Shown here piece after piece: positions 33,546-45,762 of a stretch of DNA of 64,000 bases (positions are counted from its first letter, which is position 1; the number at the start of each line of letters is the position of its first letter). This DNA is from Hericium rajendrae (Eukaryota > Basidiomycota > Agaricomycetes > Russulales > Hericiaceae). The stretch is taken from assembly GCA_033439255.1 (NCBI GenBank), contig CM065881.1:3348001-3412000 (forward strand), given 5' to 3'. Made by a program: the position numbers and the translations under genes. The notes beneath the pieces were generated by a model. It ran no database searches. It saw only the letters and a program-made list of their open reading frames with translations, and was not told the DNA's origin.

Positions 33546-36500
33546 CGGCCTTGGTCTCCCGCAGCGATCCATGCTCCTACTAGTACTGGCGTTCTCTTTC
33601 TGCCAGTGATCATGGCTATGCGTAATTCGCCTGAGTTCCGCCCTTCCGTTCTTCAAGCTTCACTGGCAGCTGTGCACATACATCTTCCAATACTTACTAT
33701 CCCCGCTCCAGTGCATCTACAGGAAGCGTTTCACGCATGATCGATCCTTGTCACGACACGAGCGCACCTGCAACCTTGCGCGTGGGTTTGGAACGAAATG
33801 CCGTTCGGAAATGGGGCGGTAGTACGAGGCGCGTCGAGGAGCATGTCGTCACTTGTTGATCATGGAGCTCTGTCTTGAGACATCTAGCCAGCCTGACCAT
33901 GTGCTGTGACGATTTCTCCGCGAGAGTGTGGCCTTATAGTTCCACGCGTGTATGTGCTCCGCTTTCTCTATCAGTCGCATTGTAATTGATAGACGCTTGG
34001 TTTCAGGAACCTGCGGTACACAGTGCTTCAAGCTTCAGGCTTCACTGTTGGCTAAAATGCGACAGCTTGCGATAGTGAGGCCCTGCCCAGCCAGGTTGCG
34101 ATTTCCTGGACAGTGCACATACGGTATCCACATGGGCTTGTGCTACCAGGTACGTCCTGCCGTGCCTATCGCATGTCTTATCCATCGTACATCATGTCCG
34201 AGAGGACGGAGCCCAGGTCCCATATGCTCAACGTTGCTCTCTGCAGGACACGATCGCGCTAAGCTTAAAATATCGTCACCCATGACACAATCTCAACACG
34301 GACATCTCGCCCATTGTGCGCGTCCCGCACTGATATCTCCGTACGATCTTCTAGCGAACCTAGCCTAAGAAAGCATAGACATTATCGCCATACGTCGACC
34401 GTCTGTCTCACGCCAAAAATACGTCCAGGGGGCGTTACGCATGACTTGACCCGCGAAATATCAGATCGGGTGTATCGGGCGCATTCCACTCTATGACACT
34501 TTGGGGCCTCGAATATCCACTCGGGCAGGGGCCTCAGGCATCATCGCGCGCGCATCAAGCCACCACATTATGCGTCGGAGCACGGATCACGCTGTCGACA
34601 GCGTCAGGCCACTACAGGCGCCGCAGGGGTGTAACCGGGACTCCTGCGCGCATGACAGATCCGGGTGTCTAAGCACATACATCCATATGCTCCTGCCCCT
34701 CTTGGCGGACATCTCGGACATACTTGGCCTGATGCCCTGGCGCTGACGGTGGTGATGGGATGGGTCTGCGGCTCGGGCGATCCGCCGGGCTCCGCTTCTG
34801 CACACAGCATGGTGGAGCTTGGCACGCTGGAATGGGTAACGCCTCGGAGAAGAATACTGGACCACAGGATCAGGGCTCTGCATTCACTGACCATAGTGAT
34901 GCATAAACAGTTACTGGAAGCTCGGTGCTTCTCAACATGTGGAGAGCGCGTGTTTACGTGCCAGATATGCTTCGGAGTATGGGCAATAGCCAATCTATTC
35001 TGGACATCGAAGGCAAGTAAAGTTCGGGAGCACCACCCTTCGCCTCTACCGGGTTGTCCTGACCGGGATTTCACTTCCCTGTCAATAAACCTAGGAAAGG
35101 CTGCATGTTTCCGCCAGCGTTCCGCAGGAGACCTGCTTTCCGAACATGCTACCGCCCATATGTCCATCTCTGCACTGACAGGCCACCCCACGAACAGGCC
35201 CGGTCTTGCAGGCGACGCTGGACGCAGTCGCGCGGAGAGATCCCGGGCGCTCTGCGTGTGCGTGACCGCGAAGTGCATACTCTACCACAGGCATGTGCCC
35301 GCCGACGATTCGCCGCATTGTGTGAGTTCATCGACGGACGCAGCTCGCGATTGGGCGGATGGAGCTAGAACCGCGATGTCGGCTGGGGAATGATCCGCCG
35401 TGGTGCCGTGCCTTGACGGCGCCGGGTTCATTGTCGCGTCCATGGCTTCCGAAGTCTGGCTGCTTCGCGGTCGCTGCGAGGCGCGACGGCGGAGGCTATA
35501 GCAGGGAAAAATCACATGCGGTGGCGTGGAGTCGAACCGTGGAAGCATGATGCGGTCTGGAGGGAACCGAGGCAGCCCTGAAATTATTCTGGAGGGCGAC
35601 TGGAGCTTGCACGATCGGAAACAAATGGAGAAACCGGGCGCCTGGATATGCGTCTCCTCGGAATCAGCGCAAGACATAGAACAAGCATATCATTGCATCT
35701 GTAAAAGGTCGGAGTGAGAACCATCGGGATTCGGGAAGCAGCGCCCCTCTGACCAGGGCCGGAGGCATTTCGCTTACGCCTTGTTGCGCCGCATTGGGTG
35801 GATTGAGTCACTGATGGCGTCTGCACGCGTCATCATGATCAACGGACATGGCCAGGACTAGGACCGAAAAGGGCGTCCCCAGATAGAGCCGCGGAAACTG
35901 ATGGAGGGGGGACGCTGGGAGAACGGACATTACGGCGCGAGAAGCGTCGTTGCGGTGGGCTTGCGGTGGGCGTGTCAGCTGGCTGTCAGGCGCACGAAGC
36001 AGCTGGGCGAAACAGGCCCAGCAAGGCAATTGCGTACAGCACGCCATGGACGCGTTGCACCCGATATCGAGCGGCATCCGATATCGATAACCCCAGGGCC
36101 TTGCGGCGTGGAGACTGTTGCGGGCGATGTATGTGGAACGTGGTTTCCATGCCGCAGCCGGCGAGGTTCTGGTGATCAGTCTGAGATGGCAGCTAGCCAA
36201 AAGCGTCTCGTCGATGCGGCTTGACACACATGAGACAGAATAGTCTGGCAAAGTGCACGGCATGGAAGGCCGCATACCACGCCTGCGCTGTACGTGGCAG
36301 ACGATCATCGTCAGAGACTAATGGCAATCTGCAGTGTTTTGCAGCACCGCATTGGGTCTTGGAAGCTGCGGTTCGTTTTTCCGCTGCACTGCATTGGAGA
36401 GGACAGATGGCAAGAAAGTATGGAGCCGCGACGATGTCGGCAAGTGGGCAAGAACTCGCGAAGTGTAATGAATGTTACATCGAGTCCTCGAGAAGAGCAT

Positions 36501-37226
36501 AATTCTGGAAAATGCTTAAATTATGTCAGTAGGACGAGAGCAGCAAATGACTGCACACAAGGCGAAGACGGGCAAGAGACGGACCGAACAGACGATACTG
36601 GCAGGCTGACAGAAGACGGGTCATGATCCGGACGAACAGGAAGCTCAGACGAGTAACGGCGGGTCCGAGTAGAAGACGGAGATATGCGCAGATACGTACA
36701 GGAACAGGAAGGCTCTGGGATTGAGACAGATTATCGCAGCTGGTCATCTTGAAATTGAATGGGACGGATATGTTGAAGCTGAGAGGAGTAACGTACAAAT
36801 GAGTAAGTACGGCAAGTGCCGTAAGGATCTTATCTTCAGGAAAAGAATGTGACCGAGTTTGGACCGAGGAGTACTCGCGAACAGGTATGTCTGACATGTC
36901 TGGAGGCCACATGGAAGAGTCTGGGTGGCTCGGGGGAATGAATGGTATGGGACTGGGCGGGACAGAGTAGGACAGAGTTCGCTGCGCAACGACTCAGAGC
37001 TGGTGCCGAGTCAGCGGCGCAGCATTTGGCGCGCTGACTTGATGATTTTATCAATCTCCGGTTCGTTTCAAACAAAACTCCTCCGTATTTCTTCATTTAC
37101 GCCCCTCACCGCCTTCGCGGTTGCCGTTTTTCGGCCCTTCTTTCTACTTAACCACATCCAATGCGCTTTCCCCGCAAGCATCCCTGCCCCCTCTTTATTA
37201 TGCTAATCGCCGTCTAAATCCCTTCA
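33546..37226. other. 3.7-kb gene-poor stretch
   Basis: Many overlapping short frames exist on both strands, none with domain motifs, a signal peptide or consistent splice sites. I saw no terminal repeats or target-site duplications by eye. The last few hundred bases are the promoter and C/T-rich leader of the Zn2Cys6 gene (for example 37090-37220). Confidence 0.4.
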
Positions 37227-38764
37227 ATGGATCCCAACAAACCTCCACCCATCACCACCATCCCCCAGAAGCGCAAGGATCGCTCACCTACCCCCCAACA
37301 GCATCAACGAAGTCCCCATTTCTCGCCGGGCCATGCACAAGTCTCTCCGACCTCGTTGCCATCGATCCGTCAGCTTCACCCCTTCCTTCCCCCGCCCGGC
37401 ACCCTCCACTCTCCGCATGCTTCGGAGACCAGCTTCCAATACCCGCCGCATGCCGCGTTCTCCGCGCCTTCCGGAAGCAATGTCCGTTTCGCGCATGTTG
37501 AGCCCACTCTCGGGCCTTCAGACTTTTCCGCACCTGCGATGGGTGATTCAGAGCCTGAGGCAGATGCTGAGCCTGCGAACCGTCCGAAGCAGAAGCGACG
37601 ACGCCAGGCTCTGAGCTGCACTGGTCAGCATAATTCTTCGTCGTCCTGCATCCTCACCTGACACCAGCATCGAACACGTTGTTTAAACTCGCTCGCGTAA
37701 TGCCATTCGCTGTCGTCACAATTGTGCATTGCGGCGCTGATCTTGTGACGTCCATCACGCAAATCTCCAGAGTGCAAACGACGTAAGATCAAATGCGATA
37801 GGTTGGTTGCTGCTTTTAAAAATCCGCGCGTGTGTGCTTACCTTCCGCCTTTGTAGGGCCCATCCGTGCGGACCGTGTAGTCGCCGGGGAGATCAGGAAA
37901 AGTGTCAGTGGCATGTAATAGAGCCCATGTGAGCCTGTGATTCACTAGTGCCGCACTAGTTAATTATTTCTCATTTTTATGAAATTCAGCGACAAGTATG
38001 TCAGCCGAGCTGAGTTTGACGAGCTCAAGGCTAGGTTTGACAGACTGGAGGGGATCGTTGCCCGCCTGCCGCACTCCTATGCCGGCCCTTCGACTTCAGC
38101 GGAGGGTCTTCCCAGCATGGGAGCCCCTTCAGGAATGCCAGGTGCCTCAAGCTCCTCTTCGGCTTATCATGGGGAAGCCGCCGCCCCGCCTCCTCCATTT
38201 CACCAACCGATGACACGCCATCCATACCGCGAATACGTACCCGTGCATGGTGCGCCCGAACAACCGCGAGCAGGCTTGTCATCCATGTCAGCACCTCCCC
38301 AGCCCCTCCCATCATCCAGTCGCCACGAGTCTTACCCAAGCGGCACTCCGCCCGAGTCCGGTGGCCCCTCGTCTTCCAGGTCATCGGCCGCGGTCCGATC
38401 TCCGCCGCGGGGCAGTGCAAAGCCCTCACCGCTTTCGCTCTCCTCAATCACAACGCCGTACAACGTGACGCCCCAGTCAAAAAATTGCGGCGCGCAGACG
38501 TTCATCCCGCTGGGCGAGCGTCTGCGCCCTCGAGCCAGTCCCGAAGGCCCAGCGGCACCATCCCCCCGTCCCCTCGCTTCGCGCACGCAGAGGCACGACA
38601 CTCGCCCGACCCGGCGGCGGAGAGCCACAATGATCAGCCCTCTGAGGGCTCGTCGACGCAGCGCGCTCGCGGCGCTGTGCAGTATCCACGACGGTACAGC
38701 TCCGGGCGACCGTTCACGCCGCCGCCTGAACATGGCCGCGAATCGTGATCAATTTGCAGTGTAG
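37227..38764 (+). CDS. Zn2Cys6 (Gal4-type) transcription factor
   Basis: Four exons (37227-37623, 37771-37801, 37857-37928, 37990-38764) give 424 residues. The binuclear cluster is assembled from three exons: PKQKRRRQALSCT, ECKRRKIKCDR (a 31-nt exon), then AHPCGPCSRRGDQEKCQWHV. It gives C-x2-C-x6-C-x5-C-x2-C-x7-C with the usual Pro after the third Cys block. It is followed by IDKYVSRAEFDELKARFDRL, a dimerisation coiled coil characteristic of a large Agaricomycete subfamily. The N-terminus is a Pro/His/Ser-rich activation-type region. The C-terminus is Ser/Pro-rich with SPLSLSSITTPYN and IPLGERLRPRAS. No fungal-specific TF middle-homology domain is present, as usual for this short subfamily. 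Targets are unknown. The last about 90 residues depend on there being no further intron near 38480. Confidence 0.85.
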
Positions 38765-41403
38765 GCTCCATTCGCCCTGGTGGGGCTCCTAGGGGTTGAA
38801 AACCACAGGCCAAGGCGCCGTCATGACGTGCGTTTCGTCTAAGCCATCATCACCTCGGCGCATCCCATTCGCCGGCTCGCAGCGCTTTAATCCCGCATCC
38901 GCTCCATATATTGCTTTGTGAGCTCCTTCTTGACATACCGGGGTCTCTCTTCTTTCCTGCAACCTGCTGTCCGATACCCCGTTCATGTCCCGCTATGCTT
39001 GCTCTCAATGTTGCTGTGTGAGTAACCCTGCATTTCATCACATAAAACCGTCGTAACGTCTGACAGCGTACCATGCACCTCTTCCTCCTTTAGCAGATCA
39101 CGACCCACCGATGTGCTTATGAATATGTAGCATTTTTCTGATTTTCTTGCCGCACTCTGGTATTCTTCTCTAGACTATGCGGTTATTTTCATTATACCAT
39201 CATAAATTCACCTAGCTTATCGTAGCGTTCCAGTTTTTTCTCTTAATTTCTCCGGGTTGTATGGAATCTTGTCACCGACGCTCACGCCTTGAATGTACCG
39301 CGATATCTGTTATTTCAGTTTACATACTTAGCATCAATTACTTCATACATATAGCATGGAATATATAGGCATACGCCGAACATTCTTCATACGGGCTGGG
39401 TCGGGGTGACTGGTATTGGCAATGATCTCCCGAGATCCCGTCTTGCGTGCATGTCTCGCTGCAAACGTGGTGGTCATTTGGCAACGCGGTATGGCCCACT
39501 CGCGCAAGTGGCGCTCATAAGCGATTATCTAGCCCCGAAGAATTAATTAGATACGATTCATGTAGCAGCTCAGGACAATAGCACGTACGTTGGGGGTCCA
39601 TCGACAGGCGATGGCCGGCCAATACGTCGAATAGACGGCGACCGTCGCTGCCACCGAATGAACTTGCAGTGGGTGCGAGCGGCTGAATACGTCTTCCTCC
39701 GCACCCCCCACGGCGATTCGATCGGTCGACACCCACCCCACACCCAACGGAGCCTCATCGATGTCCGATACTGCGTTTGCAGAAGCACGGCCCCTGACTG
39801 ACGCCAGTGCGAAGGCTGGGGGCCGAGCGTAGGCTAAAGGTGTGAACGAACCCACAAACACAAATAGCCCATTCTAAAATTTGCGTACTGAGATGAATGA
39901 CCGCCGCGGTACACCGCATCGGCGGCGGTCGTGCGCCGGCCATGCGCGACCGGATCTACGACCAGCCAGCCGTGCGCAACGCGCGAGATCGACAGAGAAG
40001 GAAGGGTGCGCAGCGCGGCCCACACGCACGCGCAGGACGGAACCGCGCAGCCCAGCGGCTGGAAACCGCGCGCTTGGCTGGCACAGGCGCGCTCGGCTCA
40101 CGTCCCGCGCGAGCTGTCGCGAGCTGTCCAGCCAGTGTCCACGGACGGCCGGGGGCATTTGGCGTCCCGCGCTGGACATGCGCAGGCCGGCGGCAGTTAT
40201 CGCCATGATCCGAGGGAAATCTGCCTCCGCTGCGATCCCCTGGATAAGCAGCCACAGGGTGAGCTAGAGAGCTAGGGCCCATCATACGTCGTCCATTGGA
40301 AGCAGGGGCCATGTGTGAGGGCCGGGTTTAGAAGGATGTGACCTCTGGAGGAGCACACGAGGAGATGGGCCTAAACTTGGGACCTCGCCGGAAGCGCATG
40401 TTATCCAGCAAGTAAGGTTACAGAAAACGGACCGCTATGAACGAGCCCAGCCATGACGCGGTGGCTCTGTCATGAACGCTTGGCCGTAGAGAAATCTGTA
40501 TGAAATGACATAGCACTTACACGTTTGCACCGGACACGGCCTGGTGCGATCGCGGGGATCTGCTAATCGGACGGTAATTATTTCTGGTAATAACCGTATA
40601 GTGTAAGTACGTGGCACGGAGAGGCAGGCAAGATGAGAGTCTGGGAAAAAATTCCTGACATGCCCTCACCCTGCAAAGGCATAGAATGAGCGGTTGGCGT
40701 GTGTAAATGGCAGCTGCCGCGCGAATTGCCTGGTCGGCGGCCTGAGTAAGACAAAGACCACATTTGGGCTGGAGTTCAGGTCCATCACACCGTTCATTCG
40801 CCTCCGACAACCCCAAATGGATGTCTCCTCGAGGCTAGGTTGTGCCAGAGCCTAAAGACACGGGTAGGTTCCCCTAAATCGACCGCAAAATTGAGGACGT
40901 ACCATTGATGGCCTGGATGCGTGACACCAACTCAATCCCGAAATTGCAGCGAACAATGCATAGGAGAGACCTAGAGCATGAAGAATGTTGACGAAGTTAG
41001 TAACTGAAAAGGAAGCCCAGAACCGCATGATCGCAGGAAACTTCGGCAAGATGAGCACGCGGATGTGCAGGAAATGACAGACATGTATAGCACGCTCTGA
41101 CCGCTGTGGGGTGACATGGTCGATCTGCGGAGAACAGAGCACACGGTGACCATGCGTGTTTCGTGCAAGTTTCGTGTGCGGTGAGCAGGCTGAGCACGCG
41201 CCGTAATAGCCATGCAAGTCTCCCACGTGTTCCCTTTCTCAACTTCCCAGTCGCGTTCCACTTCAACCCACCACACAACACCCTTGCTCTTTACTTACAA
41301 CTTGCTCCTCGTCCTCCTTGCGGTAAGCAATATTGTGAGACGTGTATATAAGCCATTCTTCTCATCCCAGCGATTCGCAGAAGCTCTCGCGTTTCACCCC
41401 ATC
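38765..41403. other. 2.6-kb gene-poor stretch ending in the LC8 promoter
   Basis: No gene could be supported. About 38990-39400 is AT-rich. About 39880-40280 is GC-rich and gives long frames on both strands without domain content. Near the right end a GTAAGC donor (about 41322) and a CAG acceptor (about 41382) probably mark a 5'-UTR intron of the dynein light-chain gene. Confidence 0.4.
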
Positions 41404-41850
41404 ATGGCCGATAATAAGGTTGACGCGCCTACGTCCTCGAGCGACACCGGCCTCGCCTCCAAGGAGGGCATCGTCGGCTCTGGTGCCAAGGCGATCATCA
41501 AGAACGTCGACATGTCGGAGGAGATGCAGCAGGAGAGCGTCGACATCGCCTCGGCGGCGCTGGAAAAGTACAACATCGAGAAGGACATCGCCGCGCAGAT
41601 CAAGAAGGAGTTCGACAGACGGCACGGCCCAACGTGGCACGTCGTCGTCGGCAAGAACTTTGGGAGCTACGTGACCCATGGTAAGTGGTGTGCTACCGCC
41701 ACTGTGATACCGCCCCTCCGACGCGTCCCATTTCATCGTATGACACATCAGTTGAACATCACGCTCACGACGATCCGTTTGCCCCCAGAAACCAAGCACT
41801 TCATCTACTTCTACGTCGGATCGCTCGCGATTCTCATCTGGAAGTCATGA
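41404..41850 (+). CDS. DYN2: dynein light chain LC8
   Basis: Two exons (41404-41680 and 41789-41850) give 112 residues. The C-terminal 88 residues are near-canonical LC8: [59 protein letters not shown], then [19 protein letters not shown]. An N-terminal extension of about 23 residues ([20 protein letters not shown]) is longer than in animals and common in basidiomycetes. LC8 is a hub that dimerises short linear motifs in the dynein intermediate chain, nuclear pore and other partners. The intron falls within the VTH/E codon region, a conserved place in this family. Identity is certain, and only the extension start is open to choice. Confidence 0.95.
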   Translation: MADNKVDAPTSSSDTGLASKEGIVGSGAKAIIKNVDMSEEMQQESVDIASAALEKYNIEKDIAAQIKKEFDRRHGPTWHVVVGKNFGSYVTHGKWCATATVIPPLRRVPFHRMTHQLNITLTTIRLPPETKHFIYFYVGSLAILIWKS

Positions 41851-42355
41851 TTGCGTAGACCGTGGGAGGAGGATGTACGAGCCGCAGGCATGCCTTCCCG
41901 CTCCTCGGCTATATTAAGTAAAATATCTAAAACCTCCACAGACCGCCGTGTCCCGCAGATGAACTCTCTAGCCATCTCGCACCAGTCTCATAATGTCATT
42001 TTATTTGTCTTTTTCTTGCATTGGCATATACAATTTTCATTTCAGTTGTCAGACCGCGGTCTAAGTTCATATGCCATACGCCCGACACGTGCTCTCAAGA
42101 TCTCATCTTCAACTCTTCTTGTCTTGAAGTTGAACTTGCCTTCAATACGAAGTTTGATGTGTTCGATATCGTGGCACGCCGCGTGTCAGACGAACATGTT
42201 CCTGTAGACAAAACTATGCGTACATTACATGTTGACAGATACAGACGCCTACGGATACACAAGATACACGAAAAAATACATCCCGACACTAGCATAGCAT
42301 GTCCTTGAAATAGAAAAATACGAACCCCGTCAGCCTTAGAGCGCCAAGGCGCGCT
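41851..42355. other. spacer between convergent genes
   Basis: 505 bp of AT-richer DNA between the LC8 and AXL2 stops. No gene signal. Confidence 0.5.
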
Positions 42356-45315
42356 CTAGCTGCCCCGCGAAATGACCTCGATCACCGCCTTCCCCACACA
42401 CGTCCCGTCCGCACCATACACGCCAATGTGGATGTCCCCCACGTCCTCCGAGAGCGGCACGCCCCAGAACTTGACCGTGTCCTTGTGCTTGCCCCCGCCG
42501 CGCACGAGATCGAGATCGGCGTACAGGAACGGCGGCAGCGGCCGCCCCGACAGCGTCCGCGCCTCGAGCGTGCGCAGCTTCGCCGCGTCGCCGTGCGCCT
42601 TGATGTGCAGGCGGAAGCGGAAGCGCTCGCCGGCGCGCACCAGGATGCGGAGCATGTCCTCGCCCTTGCGCACCACCGAGCCGCTCCCGAGGCTCGACCG
42701 CGCCTGATGGGATGACTCCAAGGACGAGAAGGAGCCGGACGGCGAGCGCGCGGTGAGCATGGACGGCCCGGCCTCCTGGTCTTCGCCGAGGGCCCGAACA
42801 TAGTGCATGCCGACGCTCAGCTCGTCCGGCGCCTGCACACCATTCCTCACGAGCCTCGCGGTCTGGCTGAGGACCCTGGTCTTCGATTTCGTCGAGGACG
42901 TCCCATCATTCCCGTAGCCGTTCCCAGGATCGCCGGATGCGGTCGACTCCGGGAGGCTGGGAACGGGCACACGATTCGAGCTCGTGAATGGGACTAGGCG
43001 GGGTCGGACGGGCGCACCCGATTCATCGTAATGCGAGTGGTAAGATTGGGCGTCAGTGCTCTTCATGCTACGTACGCTCATGGCTCTCGAAGCGTGCTGC
43101 ACGACAGCTTCCGTCGCATGGGTGCGGGTTGAAGAGCCCGACGCGAGCGAGTCGGCGACAGATACGAGTGACTCTAAGGAGGGCTGGGATCCTCGATGAC
43201 CAGACATCTTGCTGCCCTTGAGACGAGCGACAGGAGGATTTCTAGGTCCCCTGGGCATATTCCTGTCGCCTGTGGGACTTTGATCAGCATCGTAATCCTA
43301 ACAGACTGTAGCACGAGTTACGTACCAGTCAAGGGCGTGATAGACTCAGGCGAGCCACGGGCAATGTTATTCATGCGCATTTGTGCGTCCTCTGCAGACA
43401 GCATCAGGATGGGCCTGCCGATGACGCTCTTCTTCGGCGCGCGATATTTATTGCTAACCTGACGGACAGTCGCACGAAGCCTGCCCATAAATTCGCCCTT
43501 GCTCACTTGACTGGGACTCCCGACCAGAGGCGGAGACTGAGGATCGGAGGCCATGCGCGTCACAACCCGATGTAGACCAAGACCGAGATCTTGATACCCT
43601 CCCTTAGATGGAGGACTCGAGACATGCTGGAAGTCGGAGCTGTTGCCTGGGGATCCCTCGTCTCTGCGGCGCATGTCTGCATACCCGTACCCTTTCTCGA
43701 CGTCAGGCACCTGGTTGTTGTTGACTCCATACCACTGCCGGTCTTTATCAGACCATGCACGAGATGCCTCGTCGCCATCAAGAGCCGAGTCCTTGACCCG
43801 AGCGCAGCGCTTGAATAAAGCAAGAAGCAAACCGAGGACCAGCGCACCACCTAGGATCCCAAAAGTAATGGCCAGACCGAGCAGCAGCTTCCTCCGCCCT
43901 GCGGCCGATAGCTGCCCGGACTGAGGCGGATTCGTGGGCTCTGAATGCTTGAAATCTGCAGGCGTAAGCGAGATGGGAAGGTCCGCATGCGAGGTGGAAT
44001 GGGTGATACGAGAGTAAGCGGTAAAGGTGACCGTGATGTGCGTATAGTTAGAGGACACATCGTCAGGTATCGTTCCGGACAACAGGGCCGAAGTACCGTT
44101 AAAGGTCAGATAGCCAGCAGCCTCCTTCGGCTCGTAAGATGCCGTCAGGTTCACATCATCAGGACGGGAGCCAAAGCTGGTTCGGTTCGAGAGATACGGT
44201 GTGAGATCGAAGTTCACATCTTGACCGGGAGCGACCAGGATAGGACTGAAGTCGGCCTGCGAGAAGTACGAGGGCACGATAGCTACAGAGACCGAAGTCT
44301 CCGCGGTCTGGTTGAAGGACGTCGTTAGCATAACAGGGAGCGACTGGCCCTGCAATCCGTCTAGGTCCTTCGGCGGCTGCCCTGTGAGCCGCCTGCTCCC
44401 CTCGTCATACTGCATCCAGTCCGAATAATGAGACGTGTCAACAGATACAGAAGTGATATCGCCAAGATCTATTGGCTGATTGTCGACAAGCACCCCAGAG
44501 AAGTCCGCCGGCGAATTGAGAGAGACGTTAAAAGGGGAAGACGAAGTCACGTTGATCGTCGGAAGATGCCCGTTCGCCACGGAAAGCTCGTGCTCAGCTA
44601 TGACCACATCGAAGGGCATACTAGAAGCGAGAAAGCCTTCCTGGTCTGAGGCGAGCAGCATGAGTGAGAACCTGCGCGGCGTTGCCAAGAGATGCAGAGG
44701 AGGCGCAACGCCGTCCAGAGTAATCTCCTCCGGGCTGAAGACCATCCAGGACGGCAGCGGGGAGCCGTCCACCTGCCGCACGGCGTAGAAGACGTCATTT
44801 GGACCGACATACGTGTCGCCTTGGAAGCCTATGCTGAACGACCATTTCGACGGTATTCTCAGTATGGGGTTGGCTGACGCCAAGGCGGAGTTCGGAGAAA
44901 GCAGAAACACGGACGAGAGCGACGGGTTTGCGTCCGTGAACTGCGCCGCGACGGATGTCTGCAGCTTCGGAGGTGCGTATGTGGTCACGCACAGATCGAG
45001 CCAAGCAGATGCGGAATCGGAGGTGGATGGATCTTGCGCGACGATTTTAATCCTAGGAGAACCCTCGTCCTGCGGCGAAGGGGTTCCCTGGAATGTTCTC
45101 GAGACGGGGTTGAACGAGAGCCAATGGGGTAACGAAGAAACGCTGTAGTTTAGAGATGCATTCTTCGTCGAAGCGAACGTGTTGGGAGAGAGTGACCAGG
45201 AGTAGGGTGAGTTAATGCGCGCGATGAGCGGGTACTGTTCATCCGGAGGCAGGACCACGACGACGGAGGAAGCAAAGGCGGCTTCGATCCAGAGAAGTAA
45301 AAGAATGATGAACAT
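42356..45315 (-). CDS. AXL2: axial budding pattern protein Axl2-like transmembrane protein
   Basis: Two exons (45315-43326 and 43269-42356, 56-nt intron) give 967 residues. The ATG at 45315 starts a signal peptide, MFIILLLLWIEAAFASS. Cadherin-like repeats follow: NSPYSWSLSPNTF with LPHWLSFNPVSRTFQGTPSP, then PSWMVFSPEEITLDGVAPPL, and YSDWMQYDEGSRRLTGQPP, with the W-L/M-x-F/Y...G-x-P pattern typical of Axl2 dystroglycan-type cadherin domains. Several N-x-S/T sites lie in this ectodomain. One membrane span (LLLGLAITFGILGGALVLGL) precedes a basic LLALFKRCARVK and a Ser-rich cytoplasmic tail of about 450 residues. A conserved C-terminal block has FRFRLHIKAHGDAAKLRTLE, VKFWGVPLSEDVGDIHIGVY and AVIEVISRGS. 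It marks sites of polarised growth and septation in yeasts; the role in hyphae is inferred. Confidence 0.92.
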
Positions 45316-45762
45316 AGCAATGGCTGCTTGCAGGGGCGACGTCGACGAGCGCAAAAGCGATGTCGACCAGCGACCTCACTGCCGAACGACGGTACAGATA
45401 AGGAGCGACGGGAGTAAACACGGCGGCGGCGTTGAGTCTTGACGATGGCGAGACGAAATCAAGTTTCGACCAAAACGGCCTAAACGCGCTCCTCAACGTC
45501 CCTGCAACACGTGCACACACACAGATATCACATGACCGCACAGAAATGCGCTTTCGTCGTTCAGGCAATTATCTACCTGCGAACCAAGGCACGAGAGTAA
45601 CGTAGTAATCGAAGGACATAAGCAGAGAAATATAGAGAAGGGAACGGGATATCGTAAAAATGCTTCCGGGATTGAATGGACGTGATGGAACAACAAACAA
45701 CAGCACGAGGACATACACAACTGAAAGAAAATACGATAGCACTAATCTAAACGTCAAAGGAC
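45316..45762. other. spacer, AXL2 promoter side
   Basis: 447 bp between the AXL2 start and the 3' end of the karyopherin gene. No gene signal. Confidence 0.45.

Noticed and set aside
30645-41403. LTR or terminal-inverted-repeat element in the gene-poor stretch
   Set aside because: No long direct or inverted terminal repeats, polymerase or transposase motifs were visible by eye.
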